From Ardenticatenaceae bacterium (lineage in GTDB: Bacteria > Chloroflexota > Anaerolineae > Promineifilales > Promineifilaceae), in contig JACKBN010000021.1 in the NCBI GenBank assembly GCA_020634565.1, forward strand, positions 15,443 through 79,442: DNA of 64,000 bases, written 5' to 3'. The notes under the pieces are model-generated. The model made no database searches. It saw only the letters and a list, made by a program, of their open reading frames with translations, and was not told the DNA's origin. A program made the position numbers and the translations under genes. How positions within the stretch are numbered: position 1 is the stretch's first letter; every line of letters starts with the position of its first letter. Below are positions 7,236 to 16,951 of the stretch, one piece after another.

Positions 7236-8930
7236 TTAAGGCTCCAACTCGTTTTGGGTGGCTGAGGTGATTGAAAGAATAGTGACAGATTTATTTTGAA
7301 AGATTGGAGTCAGATAATCCACCTTATTTGGGTTAAAGTCGCCTAATGCTTGTTCACGCGGACCATACCAAATGTAATCAACGCCAAACTCCTGGAGCAG
7401 ATTTTGCCGCCAGGCATCACTGGTTTGAGAGTCGAAGAATTCGTTTACGGCCGTTTCCTTCTCAGCAAAATCCACCGTTTCTGCCCAATGCCCTAGCATG
7501 ACCCGCTGCCCGGCTCGGGCTGCTATTAGGTTCCCGGTTTGGTAACTGCCTAGCACAACGGCCGTACCCGGCGCGTTTTCGCGTAGCCAGTACGCCGCGC
7601 CCATTTCAGCTGTTGATCGAAAGAATAAGTCGGGCTGTTCCAGTGCGGCAATGCGTGTCACGTCCAGCCACAAGTAAATGTTGGACAGACTCATTCCTAA
7701 CAAGAAGATCATAATGACAAAGCGGCGCAGTTTGGCAGTTTCATAGCGGGGGTGGGTGATTAGTTTTTGCCAGAAACGGCCGTTTTGCCAGCGAGGCAGC
7801 ACCACATGTACAAATCCGGCGGCAGCCAGCAGCGCCAGCGGCACGTGCATGCCCTGAATAAAGCGGCGCTGTGGATTGAGCGGTGAATAAAGCAGTATGG
7901 CTGCCGTTAAAATCCACACCCACAAGATGGTGAATTGCGGCCGTTTTTCAGGATGTTTCCACCAAAACAGGCCAGCCAGCAGCAGCATTGGCCCAAAGGC
8001 GACGAGATAGTGAGGCCACGGAGCGGCGGGGGTGCCTGCTTGAGCATCCCACAGCCGGAACACTTCGTTGCTACGCCAGACCGCGAGGTAGTACAGGTAA
8101 AGCGGCGCGGGGATGAGGAACATCGTGGCGATTTGCCAGCCCGTGCGCCACAAAATTTGTCGTTTGCGGAAAACGAGAAGAAGGTAATAGAGGACGGACG
8201 TTCCCGCCACGATGTAAAGCAAAAATGGATAGGCAATGCCCAAAACGACATTGGCCAACCCTGCCAGCACGGCCCATGTCCACTGCTTACCATTTACGGA
8301 ATTGTGAGCACCGATTTTGCGTAAAACCAGCATATCTCCCAAAATAACGGCCGTTCCCACGGAAATGTGAGGAAAGGTCAGCGCCGTAAAAAAGAGATGA
8401 GCCCCAGGTTGCTTAAAATCGACGGGGAAGGCACCCAGCCAATAGTTTTGCCCCAGCACAAACAGCAGCCAGCCTAGCCCGGAGCCGTAAAGAGCCAATA
8501 GGTATGCCGTCCAGCGAGAGCGTCGATCGGGCAAAAAAGCTGCGACAAAGCGAAACGTGGTCAGAAAGAGGATGATGCTGGCCACAAAGCGGCTGCCATG
8601 CCAAACGGCCGTTAGCGACACACCTAGGCCACGCGCCAACTGCCCCAGCCAGACGTAAAAAGTGCCCACCCCAGCTGCTGCGTGTGGCTCTGGGGTGAAG
8701 GGGATGGTGTACAGCCAGGCTCCATTAAACCCTTGCAGCATTTTGGCCCAGTAAGTTTGGGCATCTTCCGGGTTCATGATGATCTGCATATAGACCAGAT
8801 TTTTAGCAGAAAGTAAGTTGCCGAGCCAGTAGGGCATGAGACCGATAACGGCAGTTGCTAACGCCACACCAAGGGCCACCAGCCACTCGCGCTGCGAAAT
8901 TTTTGTGCTAGGGGATGACCAGTTGACCAC
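7236..8930 (-). CDS. Polytopic membrane protein of the glycan operon, GT-C-like
   Basis: 564 residues with about eleven membrane segments and a soluble C-terminal region of some 130 residues. The first loop carries NPEDAQTYWAKMLQGFNGAW, with acidic residues where GT-C enzymes place their catalytic Asp. The motif is not close to a named family, so the glycosyltransferase assignment rests on topology and on context. Its start overlaps the end of the upstream DUF2079 gene by 23 bp, indicating tight translational coupling. Confidence 0.65.
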   Translation of the reverse strand: MVNWSSPSTKISQREWLVALGVALATAVIGLMPYWLGNLLSAKNLVYMQIIMNPEDAQTYWAKMLQGFNGAWLYTIPFTPEPHAAAGVGTFYVWLGQLARGLGVSLTAVWHGSRFVASIILFLTTFRFVAAFLPDRRSRWTAYLLALYGSGLGWLLFVLGQNYWLGAFPVDFKQPGAHLFFTALTFPHISVGTAVILGDMLVLRKIGAHNSVNGKQWTWAVLAGLANVVLGIAYPFLLYIVAGTSVLYYLLLVFRKRQILWRTGWQIATMFLIPAPLYLYYLAVWRSNEVFRLWDAQAGTPAAPWPHYLVAFGPMLLLAGLFWWKHPEKRPQFTILWVWILTAAILLYSPLNPQRRFIQGMHVPLALLAAAGFVHVVLPRWQNGRFWQKLITHPRYETAKLRRFVIMIFLLGMSLSNIYLWLDVTRIAALEQPDLFFRSTAEMGAAYWLRENAPGTAVVLGSYQTGNLIAARAGQRVMLGHWAETVDFAEKETAVNEFFDSQTSDAWRQNLLQEFGVDYIWYGPREQALGDFNPNKVDYLTPIFQNKSVTILSITSATQNELEP

Positions 8931-10875
8931 CGATCACCTCCTCGCCCAAACGGCTGCGTTCGTCTGTATGGGCACCAAAAATGTGGTCTGCATCGTACCA
9001 GCCCACGGCTAGTGCATAGCTGCCAGCGGGCGTATCCTCGGGCAGCTCAAATTCAAACGCTTCAGTGATGATTTCACCAACTTGCCAGCTTTTGGGTGGC
9101 GCCACAATAGAAGCTGGCAGATGTACCAGCCGCATATGGCTTAGTCCTGTTATTTGGGTAACGGCAAATCGGTTTGGCGCATTTTCGAGTGGTTCGGTGA
9201 GCTGCCAGGTTGCTTCCAGACGATACCGATTGGGAGCAGTCTGCTCCACCGTGTAAGAGAGCAAGTTGATTTCTTCGAAAGAGGCAATTGGGTCGATATT
9301 TTCTATGCTGGTGGGGTAGGAAACGGCCGTTGCCAAGCCATCCCCCCCACGCCCAAATAGAAGCAATCCATCTTGCATAGCCAGCAGCTGAAAATCAGGT
9401 TGCGCCCGCATTGTACGTATGGTTTCGTATTCGTATCCCGCGCCGCCCTCAAAGATGCGTTCGCTTTCTACCGGATCGGCAATTGCCGCGTCGTAGAGGG
9501 CGTCAGTAACGACATAATTGACTTGAGGTAATAAGTCTACCAGCGGACGGCCGTCTACATAGTTGGTCAGGTACAAAATCTCTCTGTTGGTTAGCCGCAC
9601 TGCTGAAAGCTGATCGGCGGCAAGCGGCGTGATTGCAGGCACATTGCTTGTCAACCAGTCGGCCTTAAATTCGTCGCGCGGAATAACGCCAAAGCGCGTG
9701 CTGCTCAATCCCTGCTCCAGTGCCGGACGATCTATGTAAAATTGGGGGCTGATTGGGGTGTCGATAAAGGCTAGATTGAAGATCAGCACCATGAACAGCG
9801 TGAGGCGCAATCGACCTTGCCAGGCTGGCTTTTTGCCATCTGGAACCGGATCGTTTAGCTGCTTTGCTGTGCCAAAAAGAACGGCAGTTACCAAAAAAGG
9901 CGCGGCTAAAGCGTAATGGTGAGTGCGATAACTGAATGACGGACCAAAATCGCTGCTTAGTAGCGCTGGCACTACGGTGACGGCGGCGGGCAGCAGCCAA
10001 AGCGGGGCGCGCCAGGCTAATAGCAACAGTGCAGGCATCAGCACAATAGTGGCATGAACCAGTCGGAGAACGGCCGTTTGCCCAATAAAGCCAAAGTTAA
10101 ATCGGCTTGTCAAGTAGCCGAGCGTGCTCGACTGCACATTCACGGCTTGAGCGACCTCTGCGGCTGGCGGTGCAAAAGCGGCGCGGATGGCAAAAAAGGC
10201 AATCAGGCCATAACCAATTGCTGCCAGACTAGTGGCCAGCCCGGCGCGTCGCTCCCCTTTTAGCCAAAGCACCGCGCCCAACGCCGCTACAGGAGCCGCT
10301 ACGTAAAATTTGCAGCTCAATGCCAACGCTAGCCAAATACCATAGCCACGCCATGCTTTGCGGTCGGCAGCTTCAATGGCCAAAAGCAAAAAGGAAGCAG
10401 CCAGCGTGTCTGAGTGGAATTCGGCAAGAACGGCCGTTTGTGCCACCGGGTAAAACAGGTGAATCGCGCTCACTACCAGCGCATAGCTGGGATTATTTAA
10501 TTTGCGGCGGGCCAGACGATATAAGGGAATGCCACCCAAAGCGTAAAGCAGCGCCTGGATAACCAGTAATATTTGTGGCGTGGGGACCAATGCATAAATT
10601 GGTGCGATGGCGAAGTAAATTAACTCGACGTTCCGCGCCAACCGACTGATGGCGATGCCTTGTCCGGTGAAAACCAGCGGCAGTCCCTGCGTAGCGCTCC
10701 AGATGGCCTGGCTCATCGCCCCCAGGTCAAAATATTTGCTGTTGAAACCAGCAAACTTGGCCAGGCTCAGGTAGCTCATCTCCGCAAAGACGAAAAGAAC
10801 CAAACCACCCAACACAAAAATAGGCCAGGCTTGAGATTTGAAGACGATGGGTGAATTTGCTTGCTTTCGTTTCAT
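8908..10875 (-). CDS. DUF2079 family membrane protein
   Basis: 655-residue polytopic protein. The N-terminal region, with FNSKYFDLGAMSQAIWSATQG followed by GGIPLYRLARRKL and LAEFHSDTLAASFLLLA, matches the pattern of DUF2079 proteins, a GT-C-like family found near surface glycan genes. About ten membrane segments come first; the last 230 residues form an outside domain with a beta-sandwich appearance. It overlaps the upstream gene by 4 bp (ATGA type). It probably takes part in glycan or glycolipid assembly, with substrate unknown. Confidence 0.75.
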   Translation of the reverse strand: MKRKQANSPIVFKSQAWPIFVLGGLVLFVFAEMSYLSLAKFAGFNSKYFDLGAMSQAIWSATQGLPLVFTGQGIAISRLARNVELIYFAIAPIYALVPTPQILLVIQALLYALGGIPLYRLARRKLNNPSYALVVSAIHLFYPVAQTAVLAEFHSDTLAASFLLLAIEAADRKAWRGYGIWLALALSCKFYVAAPVAALGAVLWLKGERRAGLATSLAAIGYGLIAFFAIRAAFAPPAAEVAQAVNVQSSTLGYLTSRFNFGFIGQTAVLRLVHATIVLMPALLLLAWRAPLWLLPAAVTVVPALLSSDFGPSFSYRTHHYALAAPFLVTAVLFGTAKQLNDPVPDGKKPAWQGRLRLTLFMVLIFNLAFIDTPISPQFYIDRPALEQGLSSTRFGVIPRDEFKADWLTSNVPAITPLAADQLSAVRLTNREILYLTNYVDGRPLVDLLPQVNYVVTDALYDAAIADPVESERIFEGGAGYEYETIRTMRAQPDFQLLAMQDGLLLFGRGGDGLATAVSYPTSIENIDPIASFEEINLLSYTVEQTAPNRYRLEATWQLTEPLENAPNRFAVTQITGLSHMRLVHLPASIVAPPKSWQVGEIITEAFEFELPEDTPAGSYALAVGWYDADHIFGAHTDERSRLGEEVIGGQLVIP

Positions 10876-12440
10876 TCGTTCGGTTTTGTCAGGTCATACA
10901 GCGTAAGCCGAATACCTGGGAGTTGTAGTTGTTCTAGCGGCGCGAAACGGCCGTTTAGCCAGATTTGCGTCGGTGTCTCGACTGTGCTGGCTACCGCCGC
11001 ATTGCGCACATTGGGGAATCCGTGTGGGTCAAAATTGTAAAACTGTTCGGCGTGCCAAGCCAAATTACCTTGTTCGGCAGCCTCAGTTAGCTGTTGGGCC
11101 ATCGTTTCAGCAAATATGGGGGTGATTTCGTTGGTTTCTGGTGGCGGAATTTGCACAAAGGGAAAACGGCCGTTTCCGTAGTAACTCACTGGTAGTAACA
11201 CATCTTTATGGCCGATGATAACGGCCGTTTCTGAGCTTATTGTTTCCATTTGGGCAAAAGCGGTTAGCCAGCCACTGCGAGCATAGGCGGAATTGTTTAC
11301 CTGCTGCCACAGTCCCATACCGGAGATGAATGTGACGATCAGCAAAATCACGCCCAAAAGCGCTGGATATTTACGCCATCTCTGCCAACCTAGAGCTGTC
11401 AACAAAAGGAATGGTGGCAAAATGATGATCAGGTACCGGTCATGGAAAATGGAGAACCCGCTCGTGGGCAAAAGACCATTTTCTAACGAGACCAAAAAGG
11501 TGATGAGCAGAGGGACGATCAGCCAGATGAATAGCAGGCGAGTATGCAGTGTTTGGAGCGGTAATGCTGTGTTTTCTCTACTTTTGTTCCGGAAAAGTTT
11601 GAGGCTGCTACCAATGCCAAGCAGAAAAGCGCCAGCGCAAATCGCTGCTAACCAACTACCGCGCCCCAAGCCAAAGCCTGCCGCAAACACGGTGAGCGTC
11701 AGCGGCAGATCAACCCATTGAATATTGTTAATCCAGTCAGGAACGGCCGCACTGTAGCCACTTTTTTGCGTTATGACCCGATAAGCCCATGGGGTAAAGG
11801 CTGCCCCCACTAACATCATGGTGAGGAACCAACTGACTGTTTGGCGGCGGATTTGCCGTAAGTGCAGGACAAAAAAGATGTAATGAACCAGCACCATCAA
11901 AAAGGCAAAATAATGGGTGTATAAAGCAACTGTCATCGCTAGACCATAGCCCACCCATAGCCGCCAGCGATTGTTTTCCAGGATACGCAGCAGGTAGAGA
12001 TGTGCCAATAGCAACAACGCGGGCAGCAAGGCATACATCCGCACTTCTTGCGAATACCAGATGTGAAAAGGGGAAATGGTCAGCAAAAATGCAGCAAGCA
12101 GGCCCATATCCGTTCCATTCAACCGACGGCCGATTTTATATAAAAGGGCCACGCTTACTGTTCCAAAGTAGACGGAGAAAAGGCGAAGGATGACTGCTTC
12201 GGTGCCGATTTGGCTCCAGAATCGCATGATCCAGTAATAAAAAGGAACCTGGTCACGAATGCTAATTAAGCCGGTTAGCATCTCGTCGAGCGGCATGGTG
12301 GCTCGTTCCCACGTTTTTAGCTCATCCCACCACAGACTTTGATTGGCCAACCCATATAAACGCAAGCCGAAAGCTAGCAGTAGAATAAAAAGGAGTGGAA
12401 GCAACGGCCGTTTCCGCCAATTGAACTGCCAATTCATCAT
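10872..12440 (-). CDS. GT39-like membrane glycosyltransferase
   Basis: 522 residues, about eleven membrane segments. The first periplasm-side loop has SLWWDELKTWERA, the paired acidic motif of GT39/ArnT-type enzymes, and the second region has SPFHIWYSQEVRMY, a signature common in bacterial relatives. A soluble C-terminal stretch of about 110 residues follows. The gene overlaps its neighbours by 4 bp at each end (ATGA). It is closely similar in layout to the next gene upstream, suggesting an old duplication. Confidence 0.85.
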   Translation of the reverse strand: MMNWQFNWRKRPLLPLLFILLLAFGLRLYGLANQSLWWDELKTWERATMPLDEMLTGLISIRDQVPFYYWIMRFWSQIGTEAVILRLFSVYFGTVSVALLYKIGRRLNGTDMGLLAAFLLTISPFHIWYSQEVRMYALLPALLLLAHLYLLRILENNRWRLWVGYGLAMTVALYTHYFAFLMVLVHYIFFVLHLRQIRRQTVSWFLTMMLVGAAFTPWAYRVITQKSGYSAAVPDWINNIQWVDLPLTLTVFAAGFGLGRGSWLAAICAGAFLLGIGSSLKLFRNKSRENTALPLQTLHTRLLFIWLIVPLLITFLVSLENGLLPTSGFSIFHDRYLIIILPPFLLLTALGWQRWRKYPALLGVILLIVTFISGMGLWQQVNNSAYARSGWLTAFAQMETISSETAVIIGHKDVLLPVSYYGNGRFPFVQIPPPETNEITPIFAETMAQQLTEAAEQGNLAWHAEQFYNFDPHGFPNVRNAAVASTVETPTQIWLNGRFAPLEQLQLPGIRLTLYDLTKPNE

Positions 12441-13924
12441 TCCACCTGCTCAAACAAAAAGATGCGAATACCGCCAATTTCCTGCTCATCTAGCAAGGTG
12501 TGTGTGGCGGCAATGGCGCCATATTGAGCTTGCTGCCATTCGATGCTGTGTTCGAGTGCCACGACGACCCAAAAACGGCCGTTTGCTACCGACTCCAAAT
12601 CTGCCAAAGACCATACCTGCCCGCCAAGCGCCGCATAAACTGCCTCTGGTTTGCGTGGGTCTGGATCACCGGCTAGCACGCCTTGCGTAAGCTGAGGCGC
12701 GTAGCGCAAAGCCGGAAGGTAGGAGCCGTCGCTGGTGTGCAGCACTGCCTCGCCGGGTTGGGCATTTTCGGTGACAAACGCAGTGGCATCCCGGTAGGGA
12801 GGCTTAACGTTCGTCCCAAAATGGTAGCCAATGCTACCTACCAACATGAGCAGCAGCGATAGACCAGTGAGGTAGGGCAGCGGCGACTGGCGGCGGGTTA
12901 CTCCCCAGGCTAGCCAGATAATGAGAAAGGGTGCGGCAGCCGCTAAAGTACGCTCGGGAAGAAAAAACGGCCGTACAAAATAAACCCCCAGCGGCAATCC
13001 CAACACGCAAAAAATGACAAGCAGCGTTAGCCACAATCCTGACGGGACGTGTTGGCGTCCCAGCTTGCGCAGCTCCATCAAAAAGATAACGAGGTAAGCA
13101 AAGAAGATGAACAAGATGAGGCCGCTGTACCAGAAGCTGCTGGACATGCCAAATAGCAGAAAAACGGGTGCAGTGAGTGGTTTGAGCGGATTAAATTCGG
13201 AAGCTTGCTGTAACGGCCGTAAACTGCCCAATGCCGGTTCTGCTTCAGCCAACATCAGATTTAGCCAGGGAACGAAGCAAACGAGGATAACGGCCGTCAT
13301 GATTGCCGTGGCCCAAAAGGCGCGTTTGTTTTGTCGGGAGGTGAGCAGGGCATGAACGCCCACACCAGCCAGCGCCAAAAAGGCAAACAAATGCGTGTAA
13401 ACGGCCAATAAAAATAAGCCACCGGCCACAAACCACCAGCCGCTGCTACTTTTTTGACGAGCATGAACGGTAACGGCCGTTGCTGTCACGACTAGCAGCA
13501 TTAACAAGGTGTACATGCGCAGTTCGTGGCTGTAGAGAATGTGGAAGGGAGATACGGCCGTTAGCGCCGCGGCCGTCAGGGAAATGGCGCGGTTTTTGAA
13601 CAGCTCTTGGCTCAATAGGTAGATTGCGGGAATGAGCAGGATACCAAAGATGGTGCTGAGAAGTTTTACGGCCGTATCGGAATCCGGCACGATTTGCAGC
13701 CAAAAATGGAGCAGCAGGTAGTAAAAAGGGGGGTGGCTTGACTGAACCGTGTTGTTAAAAATTTGAGACACCGGCAGCTTGGCTGCCAAATAGCTAATCG
13801 CTTCATCTAACCACAGACTATCACGCCCTAAGGTGATAAGGCGAACAAGAATTGCAATGACTAAAATCAAAGCAAACATTCCTCTTAACTGTAGCTTGGC
13901 GGTTGTTTTTATAGGCAAGTTCAT
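12437..13924 (-). CDS. GT39-like membrane glycosyltransferase
   Basis: 495 residues. Key motifs are SLWLDEAISY in loop 1, SSHPPFYYLLLHFW, and SPFHILYSHELRMY. These match the gene downstream (SLWWDE, SPFHIWYSQEVRMY) at equivalent places, so the two are probably paralogues that add different sugars or act on different acceptors. About eleven membrane segments and a C-terminal outside domain are visible. Start and stop overlap neighbours by 4 bp. Seven ACGGCCGT copies lie between 12574 and 13668, one of the denser stretches. Confidence 0.85.
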   Translation of the reverse strand: MNLPIKTTAKLQLRGMFALILVIAILVRLITLGRDSLWLDEAISYLAAKLPVSQIFNNTVQSSHPPFYYLLLHFWLQIVPDSDTAVKLLSTIFGILLIPAIYLLSQELFKNRAISLTAAALTAVSPFHILYSHELRMYTLLMLLVVTATAVTVHARQKSSSGWWFVAGGLFLLAVYTHLFAFLALAGVGVHALLTSRQNKRAFWATAIMTAVILVCFVPWLNLMLAEAEPALGSLRPLQQASEFNPLKPLTAPVFLLFGMSSSFWYSGLILFIFFAYLVIFLMELRKLGRQHVPSGLWLTLLVIFCVLGLPLGVYFVRPFFLPERTLAAAAPFLIIWLAWGVTRRQSPLPYLTGLSLLLMLVGSIGYHFGTNVKPPYRDATAFVTENAQPGEAVLHTSDGSYLPALRYAPQLTQGVLAGDPDPRKPEAVYAALGGQVWSLADLESVANGRFWVVVALEHSIEWQQAQYGAIAATHTLLDEQEIGGIRIFLFEQVE

Positions 13925-15801
13925 GGCAATGGGCAGGCCGTAAGGATCAATGGCCCGTTTTGGAACAAGATGTCCTCTTTGGCTATGTTTTCGAGTGCGA
14001 AATTACTGTCGGTGGACAAGGCTTGCTGCATGTGTGTGTCAAATGGCTCAAATAGGAATTCGCCCTTCTGAATATAGCTATCTGAAAAGGTGTCTTGATT
14101 GATGAGAAGGTAATCCACATCGTATTTTTCGCAAAATTGATTAACTGTTTGCCGATCTGCGGCATAGTAACTTTCTAATGCTTCCTGCATGAGAAGCTGG
14201 TTGGTATGTGGTGTCTCACAGCTAAACAAAATCATTCTTTTGGCATAGAGAGGAATATTGTCTAGGCTGCACGGATTTCCTGCGAGGCGAATATCTTTGG
14301 GTATAGTTTCCAGGTAAGCAAACAATTCCTGTTCGGCTTCAGAGGGCTTTGTGTTTTCATCGAGAATACGGCCGTAGAGTACTAGCCCTACAAATATGAA
14401 AAAGCCTAGAATAATCCAGTTCTTTGTAGAAATATTGGTATCACGTTCTGCAGTAATTTTTGATGATGGTAGGTCATCACGCCGGAAATTTCGAGCCAAT
14501 AATAATATGACGAGAATGAGCCATAATAGGGCAAAGGCGATAGAGAAGTTGAAGAACAATTGCCTATCGGGAAATCGGTACCACCCGTAAACAATAACAG
14601 GCAGTATGATTAGAGTGACCCCAATGATTAATGTAAGTGGCTTCTGACTATACTGGGCTATCTTTTTCGCTGCCTCGTGCATGGCTGCTTCCCCATTTAG
14701 CACAATGTAAAAAAGCACAACAAGGACAATCGTTGTTTGTGTATACCGGCTAGGGAAATAAAGCGGAAACGATTTGACTAAAAAAATTCCTATCCAGGCA
14801 AACACAAAGCAGATAAGGCTAGCACTAAGTAATACAGTGAGGATACGTGGCAGAGGACGAGCTTGTGAACCCAATAAAAATTTTATAGCAAGGGAGAGTA
14901 ATCCCAGAATTAGAGCGTTGAGTGCATCACTGCCAAAAACAAACAGGCCTCCCGGTCCAGTATAAGGAAAAATCACAAATAAGGGATAGCGACCTTCTGT
15001 AAGCGGGCCGAGGTCAAAAAACGAGCTGGCTTGGTTAATGCTGGTGGCAACTTGGTCATTTCCCTGTGCCAGCAGAGCCGGTAATAACAAGAGCGCACTT
15101 AGAAGAACGGCCGTAGCCAAAGGCAACAATGGTTTCCATGTGATGGAAAATTTTTTCTGTTGGCTCTTATTGGGAAGTTGAAGCAAAGATAAACCAAATG
15201 TGGCGGCTCCTAAAATAAAAATCGGGGGATAAATAGTGCTGCTCAAAAAGATTATCAAAGCAGCACGCCAATAATGCTTTTCGGTCAAATAATAAAGCAG
15301 CGTTATTAATAAAGGTAAGGCAAACGAGCGTTGCAAACCGGCAGTAACGGAAATGTTGCTAGAGAAAACAAGGTTCAAAAAGATAAAACCGATGCAGAGT
15401 CCCAGTGTATTTTTGTTTGTTAATAATGTTTGCCCCAGTCGGTATAAGTAGAAAACCAAAACCAGCATTAAGGGAAAAATGAGGAGCTTGCTTAATAGAA
15501 CAACGGAATTTGTCAATCCGCTGAGGAAAAACAAAATACCATATCCTGGACTGAATTTGCTAATAACAAAGCTCCGCTCCAAGAATTCAAATTCGATAAG
15601 TTGATGACCAACTAGCGTGTCATTGGTAAAAAGTGTTGGATCGGTTATGCGGTGTAACCAATAAAGATTGCGCAGATCATCATTTACTTTGTAGGCGTCG
15701 GTCAGGAGTGGCCATTGGATCCACAGAGCAATAAGCAAGCCTAAGCCAAGCGCAGCCCAAAACGGCTGCCTAGAATGGTTAGAGTTATATAGTTTATTCA
15801 C
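13921..15801 (-). CDS. Large polytopic membrane protein, unassigned
   Basis: 626 residues with about thirteen predicted membrane segments and a C-terminal outside domain beginning near residue 480 that ends in a short Cys-containing region. The first loop reads YKVNDDLRNLYWLHR, an acidic motif compatible with a GT-C fold, but no named family is recognised. It sits in the middle of the glycan operon, overlapping the DUF2304 gene by 8 bp upstream and the next GT39-like gene by 4 bp downstream. Polymerase, ligase or glycosyltransferase roles are all open. Confidence 0.6.
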   Translation of the reverse strand: MNKLYNSNHSRQPFWAALGLGLLIALWIQWPLLTDAYKVNDDLRNLYWLHRITDPTLFTNDTLVGHQLIEFEFLERSFVISKFSPGYGILFFLSGLTNSVVLLSKLLIFPLMLVLVFYLYRLGQTLLTNKNTLGLCIGFIFLNLVFSSNISVTAGLQRSFALPLLITLLYYLTEKHYWRAALIIFLSSTIYPPIFILGAATFGLSLLQLPNKSQQKKFSITWKPLLPLATAVLLSALLLLPALLAQGNDQVATSINQASSFFDLGPLTEGRYPLFVIFPYTGPGGLFVFGSDALNALILGLLSLAIKFLLGSQARPLPRILTVLLSASLICFVFAWIGIFLVKSFPLYFPSRYTQTTIVLVVLFYIVLNGEAAMHEAAKKIAQYSQKPLTLIIGVTLIILPVIVYGWYRFPDRQLFFNFSIAFALLWLILVILLLARNFRRDDLPSSKITAERDTNISTKNWIILGFFIFVGLVLYGRILDENTKPSEAEQELFAYLETIPKDIRLAGNPCSLDNIPLYAKRMILFSCETPHTNQLLMQEALESYYAADRQTVNQFCEKYDVDYLLINQDTFSDSYIQKGEFLFEPFDTHMQQALSTDSNFALENIAKEDILFQNGPLILTACPLP

Positions 15802-16192
15802 TAGTTGGATCCTGCTTTTGGGCGATGTTATTGGTTAGTTCGATGATTTTTTTTTCTTGTTCGTTCAGTTTCCAATTTAGAATACCCACATGTTGAGCCA
15901 AGTCTTTGTTTTTGCGACTGAGTTTGGTGATGATAACAGAAAATTGCAGCATGATGAGCAAAAAGAAGCCAAAACCAATAACAAACAGGGCTGCTGGTGG
16001 ATAAAAAATGCCCATAAGAGAGGCAAGCACATCCAGTAATTCTCGCCAAAGTGAAAGGATGAGGAGGGCAACGGCCGTTAATAGCCAAAGTAGCGCATAA
16101 TTTTCAGCAACTTGCCGCCGCCGCACCATTTCCAAAATAAGCCCTAGCAAAAAGATTGTTCCCAAAATAGCAATAATTTCAACTTGCGCCAT
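15794..16192 (-). CDS. DUF2304 family small membrane protein
   Basis: 132 residues with three membrane segments (about 6-20, 33-47, 65-88) and a charged coiled-coil tail. The linker VRRRQVAENYALLWLL is the family hallmark. DUF2304 proteins are usually encoded next to a DPM1-like GT2 enzyme and are thought to anchor or assist it. That arrangement holds here: the GT2 gene lies 13 bp upstream on the same strand. Confidence 0.85.
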   Translation of the reverse strand: MAQVEIIAILGTIFLLGLILEMVRRRQVAENYALLWLLTAVALLILSLWRELLDVLASLMGIFYPPAALFVIGFGFFLLIMLQFSVIITKLSRKNKDLAQHVGILNWKLNEQEKKIIELTNNIAQKQDPTSE

Positions 16193-16205
16193 GTGAATCT
16201 CCTAC

Positions 16206-16922
16206 TTATCTTGTTACCGGTTTGCGCATTGCTTCTAGTAAAACGGATAGCAAAACTTTTGCTACATAATAAAACGAATGAAGTGGCGTGATGGAAGAAC
16301 TGCCGTGCTGGCGGGGCTTCATGGTCACGGAAACTTCACAGACGCGAAAGTTTGCCCGTGAAAGCATAACCAATCCTTCAATTTCGGGATAATCGGACGG
16401 TAAATGGTTAGCGAGAATTGCCATTGCGGCATGGTTAACCATCCAGAAGCCGGAGGTGGTATCAGTGAACCGTTGCTTTGTGATGCGTGAAACAACTTTG
16501 GCAAATAATTTGATGCCGACAGCCCTGGACACAGAAGCCGTATAGCCTGCGCCCTCTTTGTAACGTGAACCGATGACTACATCAGCCTCACCGGAGCTGA
16601 TATTTTGATAGAGCTCTGGCAAATGGCGAGCATCGTGCTGCCCATCACCATCTAGACGACCAACGATGTCATACCCCATCTCATAGGCGAAGCGGTAGCC
16701 GGTTTGCACTGCCCCGCCGATGCCCAGGTTGTAGGGTAAATCGACGACGAATGCGCCATTGTTTCTAGCGACAACGGCCGTATCATCCACAGATCCATCA
16801 TTTACCACCAAAATATCAACATCCAGTGGCTGACGGCGAATATCGGCAATAACGGCTGGCAGATTTTGGGCTTCGTTGTACGCTGGGATCATGATAACTA
16901 TTTTTTTATGGCGATTTGTCAT
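16206..16922 (-). CDS. GT2 family glycosyltransferase (polyprenyl-phosphate sugar synthase type)
   Basis: Cytoplasmic enzyme that likely makes a polyprenyl-phosphate sugar donor for the GT-C enzymes of the same operon. GT-A fold motifs are IMIPAYNEAQNLP, VVNDGSVDDT, YNLGIGGAVQTGYRFA, the metal-binding GRLDGDGQHD and DTTSGFWM. At about 238 residues it lacks the C-terminal membrane segments of some family members, so the adjacent DUF2304 protein may supply membrane attachment. An ATG twelve bases further upstream (16934) is an alternative start. Confidence 0.92.
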   Translation of the reverse strand: MTNRHKKIVIMIPAYNEAQNLPAVIADIRRQPLDVDILVVNDGSVDDTAVVARNNGAFVVDLPYNLGIGGAVQTGYRFAYEMGYDIVGRLDGDGQHDARHLPELYQNISSGEADVVIGSRYKEGAGYTASVSRAVGIKLFAKVVSRITKQRFTDTTSGFWMVNHAAMAILANHLPSDYPEIEGLVMLSRANFRVCEVSVTMKPRQHGSSSITPLHSFYYVAKVLLSVLLEAMRKPVTR

Positions 16923-16951
16923 AATAGTGTCCAACTTGTATTTATAATCGG